From contig JAKAWM010000035.1 of assembly GCA_021827285.1 (NCBI GenBank), positions 1 through 11,884 of the forward strand: a stretch of 11,884 bases of DNA, written 5' to 3'. This DNA is from Actinomycetes bacterium (GTDB lineage Bacteria; Actinomycetota; Acidimicrobiia; Acidimicrobiales; Palsa-688). The first letter of the stretch is position 1, and each line of letters begins with the position of its first letter. The notes under the pieces are model-generated. The model searched no databases, was not told the DNA's origin, and was given only the letters and a program-made list of their open reading frames with translations. Both the position numbers and the translations under genes were made by a program. This document shows positions 1 to 5,640 of the stretch, one piece after another.

Positions 1-1
1 G

Positions 2-934
2 GCGCGCACTTTGGAGGAAAGCCGCAAATTGGCGGTGGCTCCGAGCTTCCAGCCCGTTTCGACCGGCCTGGCCCTGGTCGAAACGGTGGACGTTAGGTAT
101 TCGGGCTTTGGTGGTGAGCCGGTGCGGGCGTGGTTGCGCGTGCCGCGTGGGGCTAGGGAGAAGCTTCCGGCAGTGGTGCGCTACCAGGGCTACGGGGGCG
201 GGCGAGGGCTGGCTCACGAGGTCGATCTGTGGGCTCTGGCTGGTTTCGCCAGCCTGGTTATGGACACGCGGGGCCAAGGTAGCGGCTGGAGCCCGGGTGA
301 TACGTCCGACCCCTCCGGGTCCGGCCCCTCCCACCCGGGTTTCATGACCCGAGGGATCAGGGATCCGGCGACCTATTATTACCGCCGGGTCTTTACCGAT
401 GCGGTACTGGCCATCGACGCCGTTCGTTACCATCCGCTGGTTGACGGCAAGCGGGTCGCGGTCACGGGTGCCAGCCAGGGTGGGGGCATATCCCTGGCCG
501 TAGCCGGGCTCGTGCCCGACATTGCTGCCGTCATGGCTGATGTGCCCTTCCTTTGCGACTTCCCCCGGGCGACGTGGGTTTCGCCTTCGGATCCCTACGG
601 GGAGATCGTGCGCTACTTGAAGGTGCACCGGGACCAGGTACGAGAAGTGTTTTCGACACTGTCGTACTTCGACTGCGCCATTTTGGCCAAAAGAGCCAGC
701 GCGCCCGCACTGTTCTCAGTCTCGCTGATGGACCAGATCTGCCCCCCGTCCACGGTTTACGCGGCCTACAACCATTACGCCGGCCCCAAAGAGATGGTCG
801 AGTACGCCTACAACGACCACGAGGGCGGGCTTGGTTTTCAAGAAGCCGTCCAGCTGAAGTGGCTGCCGGCTAGATTGGCTGCCGGCCGAGTGGTAGACGC
901 CGAACCGGCCGTGGCGGCAGACGGACGTCAGTAG
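2..934 (+). CDS. Acetylxylan esterase / cephalosporin-C deacetylase family (CE7), 5' end outside window
   Basis: The protein is an alpha/beta hydrolase that should remove acetyl groups from xylan fragments, short sugar esters or cephalosporin-like esters. The three CE7 signatures are present. Counting from the TTG at position 11, they are RGQ at residues 87-89, the nucleophile elbow GASQG at 153-157 (Ser155), and HE at 270-271 (His270). Asp241 in SLMDQICPP is the likely acid of the triad. The frame is open to the left edge and reads A-R-T before the TTG, which resembles the family's usual N-terminal 'FW..TL' helix. I therefore think the TTG is not the start and that roughly 15-30 residues lie outside the window. 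No signal peptide can be judged. The gene ends convergently with the next one. The family call is firm; the substrate is unknown. Confidence 0.9.
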   Translation, partial: ARTLEESRKLAVAPSFQPVSTGLALVETVDVRYSGFGGEPVRAWLRVPRGAREKLPAVVRYQGYGGGRGLAHEVDLWALAGFASLVMDTRGQGSGWSPGDTSDPSGSGPSHPGFMTRGIRDPATYYYRRVFTDAVLAIDAVRYHPLVDGKRVAVTGASQGGGISLAVAGLVPDIAAVMADVPFLCDFPRATWVSPSDPYGEIVRYLKVHRDQVREVFSTLSYFDCAILAKRASAPALFSVSLMDQICPPSTVYAAYNHYAGPKEMVEYAYNDHEGGLGFQEAVQLKWLPARLAAGRVVDAEPAVAADGRQ

Positions 935-986
935 ACGCTGAAGCCCAGCGGGAGGGGGCTACGGCCGCTGAGCGCACGCACGACAT

Positions 987-1002
987 CGTGGCCGACGCCA
1001 CG
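987..1002. terminator. Hairpin between convergent genes
   Basis: A perfect 6-bp stem, CGTGGC (987-992) and GCCACG (997-1002), encloses a four-base loop CGAC. It lies in the 98-base gap where the esterase gene (+) and the DinB-like gene (-) converge, so it could end transcription from both sides. Neither strand has a T-run after it, so it would be a non-canonical terminator, as is common in GC-rich actinobacteria. A second weak stem (CGCTG/CAGCG) lies just after the esterase stop. Confidence 0.4.
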
Positions 1003-1032
1003 GCGAACCGCTCCCCATCACGGCCCAACTGG

Positions 1033-1665
1033 TCAGGATGACTTGTCCTCGATCTCCCAGGCGTGGTCGAGCACGTGCCAAGCCAGGCGGCGGATGGCGT
1101 AGGGGGCCGTCCAGGCACCGCCCGGGGCACCCGCTCGGAGGGCCTGAGCCAGGTCGTGACGTTGCTTGTCCCAGGGGCTCTCGCTAGCGATCCGCAGGCC
1201 CACCTTGGAGCCGTAGGACCGCTCGGCCCTTCGCACGTGGTCGACTATGCCGTCGCGGTCCCGGCCGCCTCCGCGCGGGCCTTTGTTGAGGATGGCGGGT
1301 GCGTTACTGGCCGTGTGGTCGAAGTAAGCCCACGCGGCTTCCAACAGGTCCACGAGGCGGTTGGCCTCGGCGCTTGGGAGCGGCTCGTCGTCCCCCGGCC
1401 CAAGCGTGGCCGGCGCTCCGAAGTCCGTGGTCATTGTCCCCGGTACCCGTGCCACTACGTGCAGCGGGCCCGGCGCGAAGGTAGGCCCGGCGACGGCCGC
1501 GTAGCGGGGCGCGTACCCGGTGAGGCACTCGAGCGCGGCTTCCTCCCCCCGGGCTCGCCGGCACCACCCGGGCCAGTCCAAGGCGGCGGCGAACACCCAT
1601 CTCGTCCCCACCTCGAGGTAGACCCGGGTGTGCTCTGGCGTCGGCAAAGAGGGGCGAGGGCTCAA
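1033..1665 (-). CDS. DinB-like hypothetical protein
   Basis: From a TTG at 1665 the product is 210 residues with no signal peptide or membrane segment. The N-terminal part (about 15-57) reads VYLEVGTRWVFAAALDWPGW, then EEAALECLTGYAPRY, which resembles HicB-type or DinB-associated domains of actinobacterial proteins. The C-terminal half has the pattern of a DinB-like four-helix fold: GPRGGGRDRDGIVDHV (129-144, His143), then RRLAWHVLDHAWEIED (192-207), with His197 and His201 spaced HxxxH. These could bind a metal, as in DinB or mycothiol-dependent enzymes. The start is uncertain. The frame stays open to an ATG at 1779, but the TTG lies 8 bases after a TAACCT box, fits a leaderless transcript, and puts the conserved block near the N-terminus. 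The gene diverges from the EAL-HDOD gene. The biochemical role is unknown. Confidence 0.75.
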   Translation of the reverse strand: MSPRPSLPTPEHTRVYLEVGTRWVFAAALDWPGWCRRARGEEAALECLTGYAPRYAAVAGPTFAPGPLHVVARVPGTMTTDFGAPATLGPGDDEPLPSAEANRLVDLLEAAWAYFDHTASNAPAILNKGPRGGGRDRDGIVDHVRRAERSYGSKVGLRIASESPWDKQRHDLAQALRAGAPGGAWTAPYAIRRLAWHVLDHAWEIEDKSS

Positions 1666-1673
1666 CTGAATGT

Positions 1674-1701
1674 AGGTTAGGGCGCCGCGGGGTACTGTCG
1701 G
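1674..1701 (-). promoter_or_regulatory. Candidate promoter for the DinB-like gene
   Basis: On the minus strand CCGACA (1701-1696; four of six matches to TTGACA) is followed after 16 bases by TAACCT (1679-1674), a TAnnnT-type -10. The TTG start lies 8 bases further on. This fits a leaderless or nearly leaderless mRNA. The match is moderate and is judged by eye. Confidence 0.35.
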
Positions 1702-1875
1702 CGGGCACTGGGCCGTTCGAGGTTGGCCCTCGGGATGTCCAGGTGGCGAGAAGCGCGCATTTGCACCGGTACCGCTCAAGCGCCCCAGGCCGCCTTCCGA
1801 TCATTCGGGTCAGCCAGGCAAGCAAGGAAGCGGGCGGTTACGAGCGGGCCGCCACCACAGGACGTGAAGGGACAT

Positions 1876-3081
1876 ATGGGCCAGTTCATGGTCGGCCGCC
1901 AGCCGATCTTCGATGCCGCGCTGAACGTGCACGGTTACGAGCTGCTCTTTCGTGGCTTGGAGGCGGAAAGGCCGGGCGGCGACCAGATGACCGCCGAGGT
2001 ACTGGTGCACGCCGGGTTGGACCTGGGCCTCGAGGCATTGGTGGGTGCGAAGCTGGCCTACGTGAACACGACCCGGCCGTTCCTGGTCGGAGAGGCAGAG
2101 ATCCCCTTTTCCCCGCGGCAGGTAGTCATCGAAGTCTTGGAGGACGTACCGCGCGATCCTGAAGTCCTCGCCGGGTGCAGGAGGTTGGTCGCCGCTGGGT
2201 ACACCCTCGCTCTCGACGATTACGTCTGGGGTGAGGAGGACGATCCCCTGCTCTCGTTGGCCCGAGTGGTGAAGCTGGACGTGCTGGCCCTCTCCTCCGA
2301 CGAGCTCCGGGAGGCGGTCAAGCAGTGCTCGGCTCACGGGTTGAGGCTGGTCGCCGAGAAGGTGGAAACTCGAGCCCAGCTCGAAGAGTGCCACCGCTTA
2401 GGCTTCGACTTGTTCCAGGGCTTCTTGCTCTCCCGCCCCGAGGTGATCGAGGGCCGGCACCTCTCGCCCTCCCGGCTCAGTTGCCTGACTGCCTTGGAGA
2501 AGCTCAACGACCCGCTCACCTCGTTCGGCGAGGTGGAGAACATCGTCCAGACCGATGCCGCCCTGAGCTACCGGTTCTTGAAGGCGGCGGGCGAGGGAGC
2601 CGCGCACGGGCTCTTCCGGCGCATGGGCTCGGTGCGGGAGGCCCTGGTCATGCTGGGGGAACGGCGACTACGGGCCTGGCTCATGCTGATGCTGCTCTCG
2701 GGGGCGCACCAGGGGGCGACCGAGCGCTACCACATCGCCATGACCCGCGCCCGCATGGCCGAGCTAATGGGCCTGGAGATCTCGCCGCTTCTCCCCGATG
2801 CCGCTTTCACCGTGGGGCTGGTGTCGGCCCTTGACCTCTTGCTGGAGGTACCCCTTGAGGACGTGGTTCGAGGCCTTTGCCTCACGGTTGAGATTGAAGG
2901 CGCGCTCCTGTCCCGCTCGGGCATCCTGGGCGGCGTGCTGGCTGACGTGCTCGCCTGGGAACTAGGAGGCGACAGCCCGGTTCTGCGCTCGGGGCTCGGG
3001 CCAGAGGTCGTGGAACAGTGCTACTTGCACGCCCTGGCTTGGGCCAATGAGGTCTGCGGTGTGCTCGACCTAACCCCTTAG
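1876..3081 (+). CDS. EAL-HDOD signal transduction protein (YuxH type)
   Basis: This is a 401-residue cytoplasmic protein joining a c-di-GMP phosphodiesterase-type EAL domain (about 4-195) to an HDOD domain (about 200-395), the YuxH/CdgJ layout. The opening FMVGRQPIFDAALNVHGYEL is typical. Residues matching the EAL metal and substrate sites are seen: Glu22 (YELLFR), Asn64 (YVNTTR), Glu86 (VIEVLED), Asp114-Asp115, Lys133 (VKLD), Glu161 (AEKVET) and Gln181 (FQGFLL). Loop 6, normally DDFGTG, is DDYVWGEE, so catalysis cannot be assumed. The HDOD part lacks an HD catalytic pair, as is normal for the family, and probably binds a partner protein. I chose the ATG at 1876 because GAAGGGA (1866-1872) precedes it and family homology begins there. 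The frame is open to 1723, but that extension does not look like the family. Loss of such proteins often affects motility, pili or biofilm. Confidence 0.9.
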   Translation: MGQFMVGRQPIFDAALNVHGYELLFRGLEAERPGGDQMTAEVLVHAGLDLGLEALVGAKLAYVNTTRPFLVGEAEIPFSPRQVVIEVLEDVPRDPEVLAGCRRLVAAGYTLALDDYVWGEEDDPLLSLARVVKLDVLALSSDELREAVKQCSAHGLRLVAEKVETRAQLEECHRLGFDLFQGFLLSRPEVIEGRHLSPSRLSCLTALEKLNDPLTSFGEVENIVQTDAALSYRFLKAAGEGAAHGLFRRMGSVREALVMLGERRLRAWLMLMLLSGAHQGATERYHIAMTRARMAELMGLEISPLLPDAAFTVGLVSALDLLLEVPLEDVVRGLCLTVEIEGALLSRSGILGGVLADVLAWELGGDSPVLRSGLGPEVVEQCYLHALAWANEVCGVLDLTP

Positions 3082-3110
3082 GACTAACCCCCAGAACTGA
3101 CCCCTGGGAC
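3071..3110 (+). repeat. Degenerate 13-14 bp tandem repeat across the EAL-HDOD stop
   Basis: Three head-to-tail units are visible: TAACCCCTTAGGAC (3071-3084), TAACCCCCAGAAC (3085-3097) and TGACCCCTGGGAC (3098-3110). The stop codon TAG (3079-3081) lies in the first unit. Within units 2-3, CCCAG (3090-3094) can pair with CTGGG (3104-3108) around a nine-base loop, giving a weak hairpin after the gene. Confidence 0.5.
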
Positions 3111-3153
3111 TGCGCCGTGCCTCGGCGGAAGCCCCTCCCACCACGGTCAGTGC

Positions 3154-3226
3154 GTGCCCAGCCGCCAACTGGGCGCTAGCGGTTCGCTCTTGGCGGCATT
3201 GGGGCGGGCCGCCTCGGGTGGGCGGC
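3154..3226 (+). promoter_or_regulatory. Structured leader with alternating GCCGCC/GGCGGC boxes
   Basis: The 151-base gap between the EAL-HDOD gene and the small orphan ORF holds four alternating complementary boxes: GCCGCC (3161-3166), GGCGGC (3192-3197), GCCGCC (3208-3213) and GGCGGC (3221-3226). Boxes 1-2 pair with two extra A-T pairs (GCCGCCAA/TTGGCGGC), boxes 2-3 can pair, and boxes 3-4 pair around the candidate GTG start. A further stem, GCCCAG/CTGGGC (3156-3161 and 3169-3174, flanked by one G-T and one G-C pair), places box 1 in its loop and excludes, or forms a pseudoknot with, the 1-2 stem. This could be an attenuator-like leader or a terminator for the gene before it. GC-rich boxes also arise by chance, so function is unproven. 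Confidence 0.35.
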
Positions 3227-3232
3227 ACCGGC

Positions 3233-3535
3233 ATGATTACCTGGGAGCTAGTGGCAAGCATCGTACAGACAGCGGCATCAGCCCGAGAGGTGGTGCGTAG
3301 GTACCTGGCGGAACACCACCCCGCGCTGAGGGACTGCGACATCTCCCTTCTCGAGCTTCAGTCCAGCTGGCTGGTGGAGACGGTACCCAGCGGAGACGAG
3401 GCCCGCTCCCAGCCGGAAAGCCGCGTGGTCATGATGATCAACCGGTTCGGTTTCGTAGACGAACTGGAGGACTTCAGTCCTCGCCGGGCGGCCCAACGTT
3501 GGCTGGGTAACCCCAACGTCTTGGCTGCCTCCTAG
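3233..3535 (+). CDS. Hypothetical protein, about 100 residues
   Basis: I do not recognise this protein. From the ATG at 3233 it has 100 residues. An amphipathic helical N-terminus (MITWELVASIVQTAASAREV) is followed by a charged middle with one cysteine (LRDCDISLLELQ), a short beta-like stretch (RVVMMINRFGFVDE) and a C-terminal PRRAAQRWLGNP tail. There is no signal peptide, membrane segment or catalytic motif. A GTG at 3218 in the same frame adds five residues. I prefer the ATG because the GTG lies in the loop of a GC hairpin, but the nearest purine-rich stretch (GGGTGGG) is a weak ribosome site for either. Codon third positions are G/C rich like the neighbours, which supports a real gene. It lies 151 bases after the EAL-HDOD gene, so a link to it is possible but not shown. 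Confidence 0.6.
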   Translation: MITWELVASIVQTAASAREVVRRYLAEHHPALRDCDISLLELQSSWLVETVPSGDEARSQPESRVVMMINRFGFVDELEDFSPRRAAQRWLGNPNVLAAS

Positions 3536-3540
3536 TCACT

Positions 3541-3636
3541 GCCCTCGCCAGCGGCGGGGCGGACCTCGGGCCGGGATTTGGCGACGCCTTCATTCGCATC
3601 CATCCCGAGAAGGTCAACAGCTTCGGCATCGAGTAG
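3541..3636 (+). pseudogene. Remnant of a PPOX-like (pyridoxamine-phosphate-oxidase-like) C-terminus
   Basis: A short open stretch ending at TAG (3634-3636) reads GPGFGDAFIRIHPEKVNSFG followed by IE. This resembles the last beta-strand of pyridoxamine 5'-phosphate oxidase/F420-type split-barrel proteins, which often end in 'R.rPe.v.swg'. No start codon lies in this frame between the stop at 3508-3510 and the match, and no body of the gene is present, so this would be a decayed 3' end. The resemblance is from memory of the family and the piece is short. The rest of the 200-base gap (3637-3735) shows nothing recognisable apart from the start region of the antitoxin gene. Confidence 0.4.
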
Positions 3637-3719
3637 GGGCGCGACCCTAAGCGACGCTGAACACGGACGGTCAGGCCGAGCTGGAGGTTGGCGGCACATC
3701 GGTTCTGGCGAGGTCAGTG

Positions 3720-3737
3720 ACTCACGAGTGCTACAAT
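3720..3737 (+). promoter_or_regulatory. Candidate operator/-10 element of the toxin-antitoxin pair
   Basis: An inverted repeat ACTC-AC-GAGT (3720-3729) lies seven bases before the antitoxin ATG and is followed at once by TACAAT (3732-3737), a good -10 match that overlaps the ATG. Autorepression at such sites is usual for Phd/VapB antitoxins. The -10 overlapping the annotated start is awkward, because a transcript from it would begin inside the gene. Either the real promoter is elsewhere or the start is slightly downstream. Confidence 0.3.
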
Positions 3738-4020
3738 GAAGAACATTAGTACCGTAGGTATCCGAGCCCTCAAGCAGAACGCCTCGCAGGTGGTGGCCAG
3801 GGCCGCCGCCGGCGAAGTGGTGACCATCACCGACCGGGGAAGACCGGTCGCCCAGCTCGTTCCGGTCCCGGGGGGGCGAGTCGCTGCCTTCGTCGCGGCG
3901 GGTCGGGCCCGGCTGGCGAAGGGCTCGCTCGCCGCCCTTGGCGCGCCTAGCGGTGCCGGTGCGGAGCGGCCCGTGCTGTCGGAGGTCGTAGCGGCCATGC
4001 GTGGTGAAGAGCGCTCCTGA
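3736..4020 (+). CDS. Phd/VapB-type antitoxin
   Basis: This 94-residue protein of the Phd/YefM antitoxin superfamily should bind and neutralise the toxin made by the next gene and repress the shared promoter. Residues 5-45 (STVGIRALKQNASQVV, then GEVVTITDRGRPVAQLVPV) are the classic N-terminal DNA-binding and dimer domain. Residues 47-77 form a flexible Ala/Gly-rich linker. The acidic, helical tail 78-94 (RPVLSEVVAAMRGEERS) would occupy the toxin groove. The ATG at 3736 fits the family N-terminus, though no clear Shine-Dalgarno site precedes it. The stop overlaps the toxin start by one base (TGATG), so translation is probably coupled. A run of seven G (3870-3876) lies in the linker region. Confidence 0.92.
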   Translation: MKNISTVGIRALKQNASQVVARAAAGEVVTITDRGRPVAQLVPVPGGRVAAFVAAGRARLAKGSLAALGAPSGAGAERPVLSEVVAAMRGEERS

Positions 4021-4412
4021 TGGCCTTCTACCTGGACACGTCGGCGGCGGCCAAGCTCGTCGTCGCCGAACCGGCTTCAGAAGCCATGGCCTCGTGGGCG
4101 GCCACCCACGAAACGCAGGTGATCGCCAGTGACCTGCTGCGCACTGAGCTCCTTCGGGCGACCCGGCGCGCGGCACCCGATCGGATGCAGCGCGCTCGAT
4201 CAGTGCTCGACGCCCTCACCTTGTTCAACCTCACCTCCGCCACGTTCGAACGGGCGGCCACCCTTGACCCCGAGGAGTTGCGGAGCCTGGACGCTCTCCA
4301 TCTCGCCGCGGCTCTGGAGCTGGGCGACGAGCTTGACGGCATCGTGACCTACGATGACCGCATGGCGGCGGCTGCCTCCCTGTACGGCGTGGCGGTGATA
4401 ACGCCGACATGA
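4020..4412 (+). CDS. VapC-type PIN-domain ribonuclease toxin
   Basis: This is a 130-residue PIN-domain protein of normal VapC length, expected to cleave RNA (often tRNA or rRNA) with Mg2+ or Mn2+ when freed from its antitoxin. The acidic active-site set is complete: Asp6 (FYLDTSA), Glu43 (LLRTELLRA), Asp91 (LDALHLAAA) and Asp112 (VTYDDRM). No frameshift or missing residue is seen, so the toxin looks active and needs its antitoxin. The ATG is embedded in the antitoxin stop (TGATG). The pair sits as a two-gene islet between a gene remnant and an unrelated secreted-protein gene, consistent with horizontal gain, though base composition matches the surroundings by eye. Confidence 0.93.
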   Translation: MAFYLDTSAAAKLVVAEPASEAMASWAATHETQVIASDLLRTELLRATRRAAPDRMQRARSVLDALTLFNLTSATFERAATLDPEELRSLDALHLAAALELGDELDGIVTYDDRMAAAASLYGVAVITPT

Positions 4413-4510
4413 GACCTGCGCCGCCTGTGCGGGTACCGAGGGCCCATCTGTCCTGCTCGGTGTTGCGAGCTGGTATTCGTGGACGAGCCAGGTAGCGGCG
4501 CCAGTCTGAG

Positions 4511-4515
4511 GGAGG
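4511..4515 (+). promoter_or_regulatory. Shine-Dalgarno site deciding the start of the secreted protein
   Basis: GGAGG lies five bases before the GTG at 4521. It favours that GTG over the in-frame GTG codons at 4479 and 4515, because the 4479 start lacks such a site and the 4515 codon overlaps it. Confidence 0.6.
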
Positions 4516-4520
4516 TGGAG

Positions 4521-5567
4521 GTGGCACGCAACGCGCTGCGATCAAGGTTCGTGGCAATCGTCTTTCTATTGGCCGGCGTCTTTCTGTTGGCCGGCACCTG
4601 CGTGGCGTCGGGGCCCGGTGGGCTCTCGCTAGCCCCAGCGGCACTGGCCGCCCCCAAGGCGGCGGCAGCTCCGGTGGCGGTAGGGGACCGGCTCGGCGCG
4701 GTCTCATCTTTCAGCCAAGGGTACCGGTGCCTCCCGTACACGAGCTTCTCCATCCCCAAGGGAACGCAGGCCCGGGCCCTCGTCATGCACCTTGACGGTT
4801 ACGCCGTGACCTACACGGCGCGGCCGTCGCACCGAGGGCTCGAGATGCTTTCCTACCCCGGCTCGATAAATGTGAGCAACGGAGCCAGCAGCTGGCGTGT
4901 GCCACCCCCCGCCGACCCGAACGACGAGTACTTCGAGCTGGGCGCGCTGTGCGCTATCCAGGTCATGCCCAGGATGCCGCCAGAGTTACTGGCCGAGGGC
5001 TACTGGGGCGGAGCCCACTGTTGCTACGGGCCTACCATTTACCAGTACTCGACGGCCGCCGGTGGGTACCGGGTGGTGGAGGACCTCACCAAGCCTCATG
5101 TGGGGGATGGCCTGCACTGGGACCCCAACGGTGGCTTCCAGCCCGTAAAGATCAGGGGCGAGGTACTGCTCGAGAGCTCGGACGGCGCGTTCGCCTATGC
5201 GTTCGGGTGCTATGCCTGCACGCCGGCGCCAACGCGGCTGTTCACGGTGGCGAGCGGCCGCCTTTTGGATGTGACCACCAGTTACCCGGCGGTGATCCGC
5301 TCCGAGGCCGCTGGTGCCTGGAAGGGCGCCGTTCAGTCAATGGCTTCGGCACAAGGCGCCGGCTTGGTTGAGGGACCGCTGGCCGAATGGGCTGCTGACA
5401 GCTGCGAGCTGGGCGAGGGGGCTCAGATGTGGCGCACTTTGGAGCAACTGCAGGCGCAGGGCAGGCTGAGCGCGGCCGAGAGCCAGTCGTTCAACAACAA
5501 GGAGCCGTTCCCCGCACAGCTCAAAGCGTTCCTGCTGAAGAACGGCTACTGCAAAGGCCAGCTCTGA
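4521..5567 (+). CDS. Secreted cysteine-rich protein of unknown function
   Basis: From the GTG at 4521 the product is 348 residues. Residues 1-8 are basic (RNALRSR), 10-26 are strongly hydrophobic (VAIVFLLAG repeated in part), and an Ala-rich stretch ending near ALAA (about 40-44) offers a signal peptidase I site. The Cys27 context AGTC is not a good lipobox, so I prefer a secreted protein to a lipoprotein. The mature part has eight cysteines (70, 144, 167, 168, 230, 233, 295, 344), enough for four disulfides. Notable motifs are YWGGAHCCYGPTIYQYS (161-177) and AYAFGCYACTPAPTRLF (225-241) followed by RLLDVTTSYP. From memory, GGAHCC and 'DVT..YP' recur in uncharacterised secreted bacterial proteins, perhaps with beta-rich repeats. 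No catalytic motif is evident. It stands alone, with VapC upstream and a convergent kinase gene downstream. Confidence 0.8.
   Translation: MARNALRSRFVAIVFLLAGVFLLAGTCVASGPGGLSLAPAALAAPKAAAAPVAVGDRLGAVSSFSQGYRCLPYTSFSIPKGTQARALVMHLDGYAVTYTARPSHRGLEMLSYPGSINVSNGASSWRVPPPADPNDEYFELGALCAIQVMPRMPPELLAEGYWGGAHCCYGPTIYQYSTAAGGYRVVEDLTKPHVGDGLHWDPNGGFQPVKIRGEVLLESSDGAFAYAFGCYACTPAPTRLFTVASGRLLDVTTSYPAVIRSEAAGAWKGAVQSMASAQGAGLVEGPLAEWAADSCELGEGAQMWRTLEQLQAQGRLSAAESQSFNNKEPFPAQLKAFLLKNGYCKGQL
4560..4595 (+). repeat. 18-bp tandem duplication in a signal peptide
   Basis: Two adjacent 18-base units (4560-4577 and 4578-4595) differ at one position (CTATTG versus CTGTTG) and each encodes VFLLAG. The duplication supplies much of the hydrophobic core of the signal peptide (residues 14-25). 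Confidence 0.8.
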
Positions 5568-5606
5568 GTAGGGCCCGCGCTCGCCGCCGCCGTCGAGGTC
5601 ACCTCA

Positions 5607-5628
5607 GCCCCTGGGCTCACCCCGGGGC
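5607..5628. terminator. Bidirectional terminator-like hairpin
   Basis: GCCCC-T-GGG (5607-5615) pairs with CCC-C-GGGGC (5620-5628), giving eight base pairs with one T/C mismatch and a CTCA loop. It lies in the 73-base gap between the convergent secreted-protein and sugar-kinase genes, where both transcripts should stop. No T-run follows on either strand. Confidence 0.5.
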
Positions 5629-5640
5629 CGCGTCAACGAC

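Noticed and set aside
861..886. Direct repeat GGCTGCCGGC (861-870 and 877-886) near the esterase end
   Set aside because: It is ten bases of common GC-rich codons inside a coding region (WLPARLAAGR), with no sign of an attachment site or insertion.
1723..1875. 51-residue N-terminal extension of the EAL-HDOD protein
   Set aside because: The sequence is low in recognisable structure, and GAAGGGA stands before the ATG at 1876, where YuxH-type homology starts.
3870..3876. Run of seven G in the antitoxin gene as a possible phase-variable tract
   Set aside because: Seven G is short for slippage-driven switching in GC-rich DNA, the frame is intact, and loss of the antitoxin while the toxin remains would be harmful.
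4560..4603. Possible lipoprotein signal around Cys27 of the secreted protein
   Set aside because: The residues before Cys are A-G-T, which does not fit the lipobox (Leu at -3, Ala/Ser at -2, Gly/Ala at -1); an Ala-rich signal peptidase I site follows.
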